Source: Magnolia sinica (Eukaryota > Streptophyta > Magnoliopsida > Magnoliales > Magnoliaceae). Taken from it: a DNA stretch of 64,000 nt. Both the position numbers and the translations under genes were made by a program. The notes under the pieces are model-generated. The model was given only the letters and a program-made list of their open reading frames with translations. It was not told where the DNA came from and searched no databases. Within the stretch, counting starts at the first letter, position 1. Each line of letters opens with the position of its first letter. Of the stretch, positions 33,954 to 45,084 are shown piece after piece. The DNA lies in assembly GCF_029962835.1 (NCBI RefSeq), contig NC_080588.1, positions 62,396,001 to 62,460,000 on the forward strand, given 5' to 3'.

Positions 33954-34102
33954 GCGATAGTCGGACTACCGCGGGCGGTAATCGGGCTGCTGCCCACTGA
34001 CTTTTTTCCTCCCGTTCTGTCCTATCAGCACTGCAGCGATGCAAAAATGTCAGTTTTGAGGGTGGTGATTGGAGTACCGCAGGCGGTAATCGGGGTGCCG
34101 CC
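33954..34102 (+). promoter_or_regulatory. Palindromic units upstream of the antisense PMD gene
   Basis: GCGATAGTC-G-GACTACCGC (33954-33972), GGCGGTAATCGGGCTGCTGCC (33974-33994), GGTGGTGATTGGAGTACCGC (34061-34080) and GGCGGTAATCGGGGTGCCGCC (34082-34102) are variants of the U3 palindromes at 32156-32219. They lie 170-315 bases before the ATG at 34269. A pyrimidine-rich leader (34110-34265) typical of plant 5' UTRs follows. Confidence 0.6.
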
Positions 34103-34268
34103 TCCGTTCATCTTTTCTTCCAGCGAGTACCCTTCTTCTCTGTTCATTCTCTTTTCCCTTTTCTGGATATTCTTCCCCACCTCTGTCTGTCTAATCATAT
34201 TCCCTTTTGTCCCATCCTCCCTTCTCTTTGTCCTTTTTCCTCTTTGTTTCTTCCCTTTTGTCTTCATT

Positions 34269-36632
34269 ATGGCTGACCATAATGAGAGGGTTGGTGGATC
34301 CTTGAATGGTGGGAAGGTTGGTGTTCCCACAAATGATGAAGAAGATCCATTTATAGAAGCATTGATGGAGGTTGGTGGTGAGAAAATTAATGGTATTTAT
34401 GGCATGACTCCCATCATCATTGATGGAGGATATGAAGTTGGTTTGGATGTGGATGGACTTAATGGTTTTGATGGTGTTCATGGGGAGGGATTGATGGGGT
34501 TTGATGGATTTATGTCAGATGGGCCGCTAGGTTTTGTGGATGCTGATGTGGCGAGGATGAATGGTTTGAATAATGAGGATATTGTGATGATGGCATCTGA
34601 TGGCTTGATTGATAGAGGGATGGTCATGGGCGGTGTGGATGATGGCATCATGACGGTAGACGGTATGGATGAGGTGGATCAGACCTGGATAGGTGGTGGG
34701 CCCTATTTTGGTGGCCCAAGCGGTTTGGATTTGGTGGGTGATGGATTTCTTCAGACGGCTTGGCTCAAATTTTTGGTGCAAACACCGAGACATTGTTGGG
34801 GCAGGCAGTTATGGTCATGGCTTACGGTGTTGGTCCTGTCAGCCATTGGGACACTTTGGGTGTTGCGGCCCCTGGGGCTTATGTGTTTCAGATAGCTCCT
34901 GACGTGGTGGTCATTGGCGGCTCAAGCCCACCCGTTGCAGCTTTCCAGGACACCTTGCGCCATGCGATGGGCGATGCTGGCTTCTTTCGCCATCATGAGA
35001 TAGACTTACTGGACGAGGGGATGCCCATTGTTGACGATTCTCCTGCTGACCCGGGAGTCCAGATTGTTGAGGGCGTCCCTGTCCGGACCTATCAATTGCA
35101 GCCATGTGTCTCTTGCTCTGAGCGACTGCACTTTTGGATAAAGAGCTTGACCGAGTCCGAGATCTTTAAGTTGGGCTCCTCAGGCTTCAAAGAAGTTCTT
35201 CATTTCCATCGGGTTCGCTTAGACTGGCGGCTATTGAGCGCGGCGTTGTATGATTGGATTCCGTCTCTGAACCTGTTTTCCTTCAATGACCTGGAGTTGT
35301 GACCGTCACTGGAGGAGCTCTCACGCTAGTCTGGTCTTCCTCTCACCTGAGAGCCTTATATTCCTGCATCCGAGCCAGTTCGTTCTACTGATCTGATCTC
35401 CTGGTTTGGATTTCTTGTCGCTCTTCCTACTGTAGAGGGCAGGGTTGGCGAGCTTTCACTTGAGGTCTTGTATAATCGCTGCTCCACTGCCCGTGGTAGT
35501 CCTGGGTCAGATCGTCAGCTCCAGTGCCTGAATGCATTGGTATTGTGTTTTGGCTGATCTGCTCTTCTCTGGCTGGCGACAGTCCTCTTTGGCAGCTTTA
35601 TTAGATGTATTCCGTCGTGTATTGTATCGCAGGAGCATCTTTCTATGATGATGGCGAAGCTTTTTTAGGGCTGACCGAGTGTTCGTTAGGGCGAACCCGC
35701 ATCCTCTGGGGTTGTTGTGCATTCGTTCAGGTATTCTCTGCTCTTTTCCTCTTCCTTGCTTAACACTGTTTTCCTGCTTGCAGCCTGAGTTTGAAATGTA
35801 TTTACTTGCAGGTTTGGTTGTGGGAGCATTTGTTCATGACCCCTCAGCTTTTATGGCCGCATTCTCGTCGCGGTGATGTGTTGCGCTTGTTGCTTGACGA
35901 CTGTCCCCTTGGTGCTGAGGCCACCGAGTCACTATACCGTTGTATGCTCACTCAACTGCGAGGGTGGGAGATTAGTTGGGAGGCTCCTTGGCTCCATCGC
36001 ACCCCGTTGATTTGTAGTGCTGCTCGTACTCCTTTACTGTTGCTGGGCCTTCGGGGGTACTGCTCCTATCATCCTGTACGCTTCCTTTGACAGTTCGGCT
36101 TTTGGCAGGATGTTCCAGAGTTTGCTTTCTCGGGATTCGGTCATGCCCCTCTTCTTTCTGATTTGCCCGCTTTGTATAGGCGAGTCTGGATTTCCTGGCA
36201 GGGTTCCTTGGAAGCACGATGCTGGAGCTCGAGTCTTGGGCTCCTCCTCTGGCAACCGTATTGTACCAGCGATGGGTGGCAGAGCAGTCATTATATCGTC
36301 AGGTCCCTGGTTGGCATTTGGAGGACGAGATTGCTAATCAGGACATGGTGGGCGATGCTGCTTCCTCCTCCTCGTGCGTTGATGATTCATTTGAGGCTTT
36401 CGAGGAACGTCCTTTCATTGATCCGTCTTTCTTACTAGCCACACATGGTCACCTGATTTCTGAGGTCGCTGTCCTCCGCCACACTTGTGAGGATATGGCT
36501 TGTCGACTCGCCGTGGGACGATGATATGACGAGAGTATGTTTGCAGCACATTGTCTAGAGAGGTATGAGGTCTTCTACCTGCGCATGGAGGTAGAGAGGC
36601 TCAGACAGAAATTATCGTTGTATGAGATATAG
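34269..36632 (+). pseudogene. Antisense plant mobile domain (PMD) gene carried by the Tat element, broken
   Basis: This gene runs opposite to gag-pol, between pol and the 3' LTR. It opens MADHNERVGG after a pyrimidine-rich leader and has an acidic, Gly/Asp/Met-rich N-terminal part. A frameshift near 34757 leads to a second part with the PMD-like stretch HFHRVRLDWRLLSAALYDWI (about 35207-35266). After an 81-bp intron with canonical ends (35731-35811) comes GCCAFVQ-VWLWEHLF, the LLQxWxxEH signature of PMD proteins (Arabidopsis MAIN/MAIL1 family). Then come SYHPVRFL-stop-QFG and QDVPEF, matching the RxLRQFGxxQxVP region. A second frameshift near 36215 restores a Trp/Leu-rich tail and a C-terminal coiled-coil-like segment (AAHCLERYEVFYLRMEVERL), ending at TAG 36630. 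Several stops are TGA where the family has Arg, consistent with CGA-to-TGA decay. PMD proteins act in silencing and genome stability in plants and also occur in transposons; the role in this element is unknown. Confidence 0.75.
35731..35811 (+). other. Predicted intron (81 bp) in the antisense PMD gene
   Basis: Donor CAG|GTATTC, acceptor TTACTTGCAG|GTTTGG. Removing it places FVQ in frame with VWLWEHLF, reproducing the PMD signature. An intron on this strand shows the gene is transcribed in the antisense direction relative to pol. Confidence 0.65.
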
Positions 36633-37647
36633 GAGCTTATCTTTGATCCCTTTTTTCGATCGACTGCTTATTTTTGTATGCATGAAGGATTTTGTTTTTG
36701 ATACAAAAGGAAAGAAAAACAGTGTATTTGTAAGAAGGATGAAATATTTTTATTTTGTGCCAAATTTGTCAATGTGCGCTTGTGTTTGGATTTATGCTTT
36801 GGATGATTGGGATCAGAATCTTAGGCTCAGCCCATGTTGTATGCAATATCCTAGATTGTGTTCTTACGGTCTTGGTTCCTTGAGAGGGTGTCTAGAATCG
36901 CATCCCGGGATTTGAGCAGAGTTTGATAGAGAACTGATCTGCAGTTGATCTTTCCTTTGTATCTCGCTGTAGTGCTTGCTGCCTTGACTTCTTCTGTGCC
37001 TGCACTTTTATTTTTATTTTTTTCTTTTTCTAGCCATTTTTGCCCGTAATGCCCTTTCGGGTTTTCACTACGTCCGGTTCTTCCCGACGTTTTTTCCCGT
37101 AGCATCCTTTCAGATTTTCACTAAGTCTCAAATTTTTGATCTTGCCTGCCCCTTGGCAGATGTGTTGTTTTTACCCTCGGCGCCTTTTCAGGTTTTCACC
37201 AAGTCCGTTACATGCCCGCTGTTTTTACTCGAGGCGCCCTTTCAGGTTTTCACCTCGCCCTTTTTGCTTAGACGTGTCCTTCTTTTTTTTTTTTTTTTAG
37301 TGTTATGGGAGATGGAGAGATATCTTTCATAGCCGGCCGACTGGTTACCTTCCTGTCCTTGTCTTTGATTACAATCGTAAGCTGGTTTCTGGTTCGGTTA
37401 TTTGGGGGATGTGGTATAGGCTTATTCTCTCTTTTGTGGGTCTTCTTTTTGAGATCTTCTTTTCTCTTTCTCTTTTTTTTCTTTCTTTCTACTTTCCCAC
37501 TTTTTTCCTCTCTTCTTTTTTCTTTCTTTTGTGGGAGAGACGATTGATGTTTCTGATGGGAGAGGTGGCGGATACATTTTTTATTTTTGATGGGGGAGTA
37601 CGGGATGTAACTTTGTGATTGTTAATCATTAACAAGGTTAGGTATGG
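36633..37647. other. Spacer between the antisense gene and the end of pol
   Basis: Contains four degenerate repeats of GCCCTTTCAGGTTTTCACC (about 37048, 37105, 37181, 37231) and a T/C-rich block (37277-37535). No coding sequence recognised. The two genes converge here and may share terminator signals. Confidence 0.6.
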
Positions 37648-38844
37648 TTACCCGTGATAGATTTTCACGTTATCGGCGTTGATAGGCTCGGAAAGATCCT
37701 CTCCTTTCAGATTAATGAGTCGGAGAGCACCTCCTGGGAGTACTTCCCGAATGATCAGCGGTCCTTCCCATGAGGGTTTGAACTTTCCTCTGGGATCTGG
37801 TAGATGCGGTGGCAAGATACACTTCATGACCATGTCGCCGACCTTGAAACTCCTCTTCCGGACCCTCTTATTGTAGGCACGAGCAATCCTTCTTTGATAA
37901 CATTGGGAGTGGCTTAGTGCTCACATGCGCTTTTCATCTACCAGATGCAGTTGATCATATCTTGCTTGTTGCCACTTACCTTCCTTGACTTCGCTTTCCA
38001 GCAATATCCGCAGTGATGGAATTTCGATTTCAACTGGTAGGACTACTTCCATTTCGTATATGAGTTCGTAAGGAGATGCGCCTATAGCAGACCGTACAGA
38101 CGTCCGATAGGCCCAGAGTGCTTAAGGAAGCATTTTCGACCAATCACGATATGTCCTTACCATCTTCTCCAGTATGCGAATGACAGCTTTGTTTGTGGCT
38201 TTGACCCCACCGTTCATTTGAGGATGGTGGGAGCTTAACCGATGCCGTTGAATCTTGAACTTATCGGGGAAATCGCCCATCCTTTTATTGATGAATGGAG
38301 TTCCGTTGTCAGTAATAATGGCCTGAGGGACCCCGTAGCGGCTAATGATGTTGTTCTTCATAAACTTGACTACATGAGATGCTGTTATGGTGGTGTAGGA
38401 TGCTGCCTCTATCCATTTGGTGAAGTAGTCTACAGTCACCAGAATATATTCATGCTCATTTGAAGCTTTGGGGTTGACCTTGCCGATAATATCCAGTCCC
38501 CATACAAAGAAAGGCCATGGTGTTGTCAGGTTGTAGAGTTCGGAAGCAGGGGCATGGATCTGGTTTGCGTGCTCTTGACACTTAAAACATTTCCTGACGT
38601 GTTTGCAGCAATCTGTCTCCATCGTAAGCCAATAATAACTGAGTCATAAGATCTTCTTTGCCATCATGTGTCCATTCATACGTGGCCCACATAGTCCTTC
38701 ATGGATTTCAAACATGATCTGTGCCGCTTCTGTCTCATCCACACAGCGGAGAAGGACTTGGTTGAAGGATCGCTTGTAAAGAATGCTCCCAGTGATTACG
38801 AACTGTGCCACTAGCCGTTGGATGGTGCGTCGATCAACTAGCAT
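37648..38844 (-). pseudogene. Integrase of the Tat element (defective)
   Basis: It would join element DNA to the host genome. From right to left: a zinc-binding domain with EIHEG...MNGHM and CFKC (38560-38735, HHCC pattern), the catalytic core with GLDIIG (first Asp), ITDNGTPF (second Asp) and QMNGGVKATNK, and a C-terminal segment with DPRGKFKPSWEGPLIIREV (37648-37833) like the GPY-type end of this clade. The third catalytic residue, normally the Glu in NGAVEAANK, is Lys here. There is a stop or frame break between the zinc domain and the core near 38640 and another before 37833. It ends with TGA/TAG near 37648, so pol terminates about 1 kb from the end of the antisense gene. Confidence 0.85.
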
Positions 38845-39089
38845 TGCTCCTTCCGGGTACTTTTGATGTTCGAGGTATTTGTTGATGTCCGTGTACCACG
38901 GCTGATCATTTGAGGGAGGTTCCGCTTCATCAATCTATAGGCAAAATGAAGGCTCCTCCTGGAGTTCGACGGTGAGTTCCTATTCAGCAACTCCTTTCAA
39001 GATTTCCAGCATTGAGGCGAGGGTGGCCAAAGCGTCTGCAAATTGGTTCTTGATTTGGGGCATGCAAGAGAATGTGATCTTCTCGAATT

Positions 39090-40470
39090 CCTCGGCTAAA
39101 TTTTCTAGGTAGACATGATATGGAATCAACTTTTCATCCTTGGTCTTCCAATCACCATTTATCTGATTGATGACGAGTTATCAGTCTCCAAAGACTCGTA
39201 ACTTCTTCACATTGAGGATGATGGCTTCCCTTAGACCAGCGATGCATGCTTCGTATTCAGCTACGTTGTTGGTGCATTGGAATGCCAGCCTTCTGAATAT
39301 GGGAATTGGGACGTCCTCAGGAGAATAGAGTATGGCGCCTACTCCACTTCCTTTTGAGTTTACGGCTCCGTCGAAGAAGAGTGTCCACTATCCTGTCTTT
39401 CTTCCTTCTTTCTCCTCAATCAGGAGAATATCCTCGTCGGAAAAGAAGGTCTTCAATGGTTAATAGTCCGGCAGAGAGTGGGCTGCTAAGTAGTCGGCTA
39501 ATGTTTGCCCCTTGATTGCTTTCTGGGTAACATAAGTGATGTCGAACTCTGAAAGCAATAGCTGCCATTTTACGATCCTACCCGTTAGTGCCGGCTTTCG
39601 AACAAGTATTTCAACAGGTCCATGCGAGCGAGCAGAAGGATCAAGTGAGCGATCATATACTGTCATAGTCGTTGTGTTGCCCAGACTAGGGCGAGGCACG
39701 TTCTCTCTAAGATAGAATATTTGTCTTCATAGCTTGTGAATCGTCGGCTTAGATAGTAGATTGCTTGCTCTTTTCTTCTTAAGTCATCGTGTTGGCCAAG
39801 AACGCATCCAATTGCTTCTGCTGCGATGAAGATATATAGCAGTAATGACCTACCCGGAGTAGGTGGCATGAGCACTGGAGGATTTAGCAGGTATTTTTTG
39901 AACTTGTCGAAGGCCGCTTGGCAATCGTCATTCCATTCTTTTGGCGAGTTCTTCCGTAACAGCTTGAATATGGGCTCACAGACCGGAGTGAGATGTGCAA
40001 TGAATCGGCTGATATACTGGATCCGTCCGAGGAAGCCCCGAATTTCCTTTTCAGTCTTAGGCGGCGACATTTCGCTGATTGCCTTAGTCTTAGTCTCATC
40101 CACCCGGATACCATCTTCGCTGACAATAAAACCTAGCAGCTTGCCCCCGGTTGCACTGAAGACACACTTTTGCGGGTTGAGGTGGAGCTTGAATTTTTCT
40201 AGCCTGTTCTCAAGGTCTTCGAAGTGTCCGTCGATCGTGCGAGACTTGACGATCATATCATCCACGTAAACTTCTGTCTCCTTGTTTACATATCATGGAA
40301 CAAGGCAGTCATGGCTCATTGATATGTAGGTCCGGCATTCTTCAGTCCAAAGGGTATAACTCGATAGCAAAAAGTTCCCCATGGTGTGATGAAGGAAGTC
40401 TTCTCTCGATCTTCGATGGCCTTGGCTTTAGATGTGCTTTTGATGCCCTAAGGATCCTATCCCACCTTAT
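39090..40470 (-). pseudogene. Reverse transcriptase and RNase H of the Tat element (defective)
   Basis: RT motifs: EKTSFITPWGTFCYRVIPFGLKNAG (in two parts near 40310-40400, with a TGA replacing Arg before AMTALF), then the catalytic YVDD-type VDDMIVKS (about 40240-40265, frame change just before), LHLNPQKCVF and LGFIVSEDGI. The connection and first RNase H-like part include IEAKYS/ILERTCLALVWA-type residues, and a second RNase H domain with FFDGAVNSKGSG and NNVAEYEACIAG lies at 39200-39400. The N-terminal RT fingers (the usual DLNKACPKD and GYNQI motifs) are absent upstream of about 40470, where unrelated short frames continue, so an internal deletion is likely. Confidence 0.8.
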
Positions 40471-40932
40471 TAGTGGCCAGATGGACTCCAGGTTAGCATG
40501 ATCTGTGAGTTTGAGTTGCTGGAGTTAGTCCTCAAGGGACCTCATCGTGTCTTCACAAACTGTCCCAGCCTTTATGAACTTGATGGGTGTGCACCTAAAA
40601 GGTTGACCCTTTTTTGGCCTTTCAGCCTGATCCTCTGGTGTCGGTTGATATCCCAATCCCTGTCTCTACATGTTGACAGGTGCTGGTTTTACCACCATAC
40701 CTTTACCATGGAACTCGGTGCCGCAGTTCAGGATTAGCCGTTCGGCAGGAGGAATGACATATTCAGCAGCAAAAGGGCGTGGGTTGGTGATTGCATTCAC
40801 ATTTTCAAATTCGAAGCTGTGATACGATATGTCACCTTCTGCATGCTGAATGTCAATCACTGGGATGTCGGTTTCTGGGATATTGACCGTCACCGGTAAG
40901 ATGGTTTCTGGCTCGGCCAATACTGAAATGAT

Positions 40933-41275
40933 TCAATTTCTCGAAGGGAATTTAACCCTTTGATGGAGGGTGGATGAGATGGCTCCAACGGCATGGAGCC
41001 ATGGTCGCCCCAACAGAAGGTTAAATGAGGCAGGAATGTCGATGACTTGAAACGTGACAAGGGTCATGTTTGGTCTGATTTGTAATTCAAGGTCGATTTC
41101 TGCCTCAACCTGCCTTCGGGAGTTGTCGAAGGCTCTAACGCTCATGGTGTTCGACCTGAAAGAGGACGGTTCTATCCCCAACCTTTCGGCAGTCCTCAAA
41201 GGACAAACATTCAGGCTAGATCCGTTGTCTATGAGCACGAGTGAGACTTTGAAATTCTTATGACGGGCAACTATA
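40933..41275 (-). pseudogene. Aspartic protease domain of the Tat element
   Basis: A retropepsin-type domain: LIDNGSSLNVCPL (the catalytic D-N-G version common in this clade), then ADRLGI-like and NLLLGRPWLH, the hydrophobic-hydrophobic-Gly signature. It would cleave the gag-pol polyprotein. The frame is broken on both sides (stops near 41240 and 40930). Confidence 0.8.
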
Positions 41276-41276
41276 T

Positions 41277-44108
41277 TTAGTGAGCGTTCATGTTCACGCC
41301 CTTCAGGTGGTAGTTCCTCATCCGAGAAAGTGATGACTCGTGGTGCGAGAGTTGTCCGATCATACTTGCCACCATTTCGAGAGGTACATCAGGAGAGATA
41401 TGGGCATCATTCAATGTTTTCGCAAAGACTTCTCGATGTGATCTTGATGTGCATAGGAGTTCCCAGATGGATATTTGTGCGGGAATGGTTTTGAGTTGAG
41501 CTGCTTTGTCATAAGCAGCATTGGTCTTGCAAGTGGTTCCCGACAAAGTTCCCCGGGTTTCTTTCAGATTCTGATTATCTCTCTTGAAATACCTCTCATT
41601 GTTATCCACTTCATCGCATTCTGGGTAATGCCATGGGACTGCTTTTGGGTCATAGGAGGGAACCGTCCTTCCTTCTAGGAATATCAGCGGTTCTTGCAAA
41701 TGGGGAGTTGTGGCTGGAACGTTTTGTGATGGATCCGATGACTTTTCTTGAGGTGCTACCAAGTCCTGACTGGTTTTGGAAGCAGAGTTTTCTTCCCCTT
41801 TTTAATGTGTGGGAAGGATCCTCTGGGCATGTGCCAGCTGGTGAGGCATCAAGAATGTTGGGGCTTGAACCGAGGATGCCCCTTGCGAGGTTAGCGGGGT
41901 TAGATCAGGGAGGCATATCGGGAGGACAATGGGTTCAGGATTTGACCTTTTTGGATGTACCGAGATGAAGTTGAATGTGCCCCTTTGGGGGCAAGATGCT
42001 GAAGGTGTGACCTGTTGGGTGCTGCTTCAAGGAATACAAGAGGCGGTGTTGATGGTGCTGCAAGAGGCTGAGTGGCTGGTGCTGCTTCCAGAAAAATAAG
42101 AGGTTGAGTGGCTGGTGTTACTTCAAGGAATACTAGAGGCCCAGGCGATGACGCTTGCTGGTATCCCCATACTCAGTTTGCTGTGTCGGGCATGATTGCT
42201 TGTATGGAATAATGTGGAGAGGAGTACGCGGGTTACCCTCCTTCGATGTGGTTGACAGTAGAGGTGCTAGATGTGTTGGGTCCTGCTTGATGTGATGCCA
42301 GGGGGTTTTGGAGAATGTTGGCTTGGGCCGTATTGCTTGCCTGCGGGGTGGTGGCGATTTTCTGACTTTCGATCAAATCTTGGACCGCGTGTTTCAAAGC
42401 AAAGTAGCGGTCCGTTAGATGGCCAGGAGCCTGATGGTATGTGCAGTATTGATTTTCGTTGTAACTAGGTGGCAAAGGGTTAAGGGGAAGCCGTGGTTAG
42501 AGTGGTGTCAGAAGCTACTTTTGCATTAACATAGTCAGAACCTGATTGTATGTTTGTGCTAAAGGGGTAAACTTCATTCCTAACATTTCCTGTTTGTATT
42601 GTCCTGGTGCATTCCCCCTAGGCTATTGCTGTTGTTGTTGAGACGGTTGTGCCTAATATCCCTGTTGGGTCGGCTGGGGTTGGTACTGCCTGTCTTGACG
42701 TGGCTCTGGTTGTGGAGCATACTGGTTGCCTTGAGTATTAGCGACAATCTTGTTAACTTCTGTGGTGCGCTGCGCGGGAGCAGTGCTGTTTCTATTCCCA
42801 TATCCAATGGGTTTCCCCTCGACTTTGTTTCTCTTGATTGAGGGGGCCTGGTGTGGCCATGGGGAAATGGTCCCAGCCCTGATTCCGGCTTCGACTTGTT
42901 CTCCGGCTCGGATGAGTTGGGAGAAATTTACGTATGGATACGAAATTAGATATCCTGAAATGCTGGGATTTGCTGAATGTACAATCATGGATATCTGCTC
43001 CTCCTCATTGATGGGGTTTCTCATTCGAGCTGCCATGGCTCGCCACCGTCCTACGTATGCCGATAAAGATTCATCGCTTTTTTGTCTTAAGGCAGCCAGG
43101 TTAGATCTTCTTGGAGCCATGTTTAGGTTATATGAGAACCTGTCAATGAATGCCTGGGAGAGTTTTTCTCAGGTTCTGATTTGATGGTTGTCCAGTGAGG
43201 TGTACCAATCCAAGGCGTCACCCTTAAGGGATTTCTAGAAGAGCCGTATCAAGGTTCTATCATTCCCTGCTATCGCATTGAGTTCCCCACAAAATGCTTT
43301 TAGATGTGCTGCGGGACACCCGCTACCGTTATACCTTTTGAATTTTGGTACCTCGAAGTTCAGAGGTACCCGGGCATCTGGAAAGGGACAAATGTCCCTA
43401 AATTTGGTGGATGGGTGGTCCACTCCTTGCTATCTCTGGAGCTAATTTTGCACCATCTGTAGTTGCTCTCGTAATTCCTCAATCTTTGACTTGCTTTGAG
43501 GATGGTATCTTGCCCCTTGATGTAGGGCTTGTGCTGCTTCTTCTTCATATGGACCAACTCCCGCCTGGGGTATCTGCCAAATCCGGAATGTTACTCCCGT
43601 TAGGAGGAGTGAGTTGGACTCGAAACTGGCCCCCTTCATGGGCATCCACCAGTTCTTGTCTATGGTTCCCATGAGGGGGAACTTGTGTTGTAACCGGGTT
43701 GTTGTGATGTGCTGAGTAGAGATGTGCAGGAGGGTTGCTCCTAATTGTTGGCTACTGTTGAACTTGTGCTGACTCTTCTGGGAGAGGAAGCATGGGATTT
43801 GCTGGAGGAATGAGGGAGAAGGCAAAAGGGGTTTGAGGGAGTGGACTATTTTGTACACTAGTTTGGGTTGCCTGTGTATTCGGTGTGGCACTTGGTACTA
43901 GGCGAAGTAGTAGCTCTTGCATTGCTCGAAGACTTTGGACCATTTCTTGCATAGTGTTGTTGGCTTGAGGGTTTATTAGGGCTATTGGTGGTAGCAATGC
44001 GGGTGATGATGTAGGTGCGGGTGCAGATGTTTCTGGAGCTGGTTGAGGTGCCGACTCTTCTTCATGGGTAGCTTGAGAGGCCATAGCTACTTGGGATCGA
44101 GTGGTCAT
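41277..44108 (-). pseudogene. gag and gag-pol linker of the Tat element (defective)
   Basis: The ATG at 44106-44108 opens MTTRSQVAMASQ, a polar Pro/Gln-rich N-terminus, 150 bases after the primer-binding site. A capsid-type segment follows: VPLNFEVPKFKRYNGSG (43325-43375), HLKAFCGELN, then SNLAALRQKSDESLSAYV...RWRAMAARM (43020-43120). A single zinc-knuckle remnant YCTYHQAPGHLTDRYFALKH (about 42390-42455) has the last Cys replaced by Arg. Frameshifts or stops occur near 43750, 43440, 43235, 42650, 42475 and 42233. Gag would form the retrotransposon particle. Confidence 0.8.
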
Positions 44109-44240
44109 GGTTCGAAACTGGGCCTAAGAAAGTGCAAGTCAACGATTTTTCTTTGTTTTTGTATGAGTGTAATGATGATTTCCCTTGAAATTGAAGTACC
44201 ACACACTTTCGAGTCGGGTCTCAGCTAATGCGAGCTAGTA

Positions 44241-44260
44241 AGTCCCCAGTGGATTCGTCA
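44241..44260 (-). other. Primer-binding site of the Tat element
   Basis: The minus strand reads TGACGAATCCACTGGGGACT, three bases inside the 5' LTR. It differs at two positions from TGGCGACTCCACTGGGGA, the tRNA-Arg-type PBS I recall for Ogre/Tat. Confidence 0.7.
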
Positions 44261-44263
44261 TTC

Positions 44264-45048
44264 TGTAGACACTGAAAATCGACGCCCACGCTAATTTGAA
44301 ATGTTATGGATTTGGTGGTGGGGGATTAGGCTGATTTGTGAATGTTGGAGTCGCTACTAGCCAATAAAACTCAGAATCCCGTAATCGGCTAGAACTTGCG
44401 GAATATGTAAGGTTGGAGAAATCCGAAGACTTTCCTACCTTAGAGTGACTCCTGATCTGCGATCCGGGATTCAGGGTAAGGGACCTCGGTTACAAAGAGG
44501 GAAGGGGTTAGGCACCCTCTCTGCTTGTACAAATGTACGATCTCTACTTAGTATGGTAAAACAATCTCAAGGGATGATGATGATGCTATGGTCATGATGG
44601 GACTAGTCACACGTGGATTTCTGATGTAGCAAGATTCGAGATTTCAGTAGGCTATAGAGTATACGTCCGACAATGTGTCTAGAAGGCGGATGTGATGATG
44701 CTTATACAAAGAGGTAAGAAAAATGGACTGGATCACTAGGAATTTTTGATGTGACAGGATTCGATGTACGGCAAGTCATAGAGCATACGTTCACTAGAGA
44801 TCTAGAGAAGCAGGGAGGTTGAGAAGGGAATAGATGTCATGATGAATGCTTGTAAGATGATGGATCTTTGGCTTGATTCTTGAATAGGCTAAGACATAGA
44901 CTGAACCATGATCAATTTGGGTTAGGCCTATGGATTGGATGGGTTGAGAGGAGGGCTAAAGGGTGGCTGGAAAAATAAGAACTTTGAGGGTTTGGGAGCT
45001 CCCTCCCTTTCCCTCACTCTCTTCTTCACTCACTCTCTTTCTCTCTCA

Positions 45049-45084
<36 letters not shown>

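Noticed and set aside
39826-40269. 147-codon forward frame
   Set aside because: It is the antisense shadow of the reverse transcriptase region.
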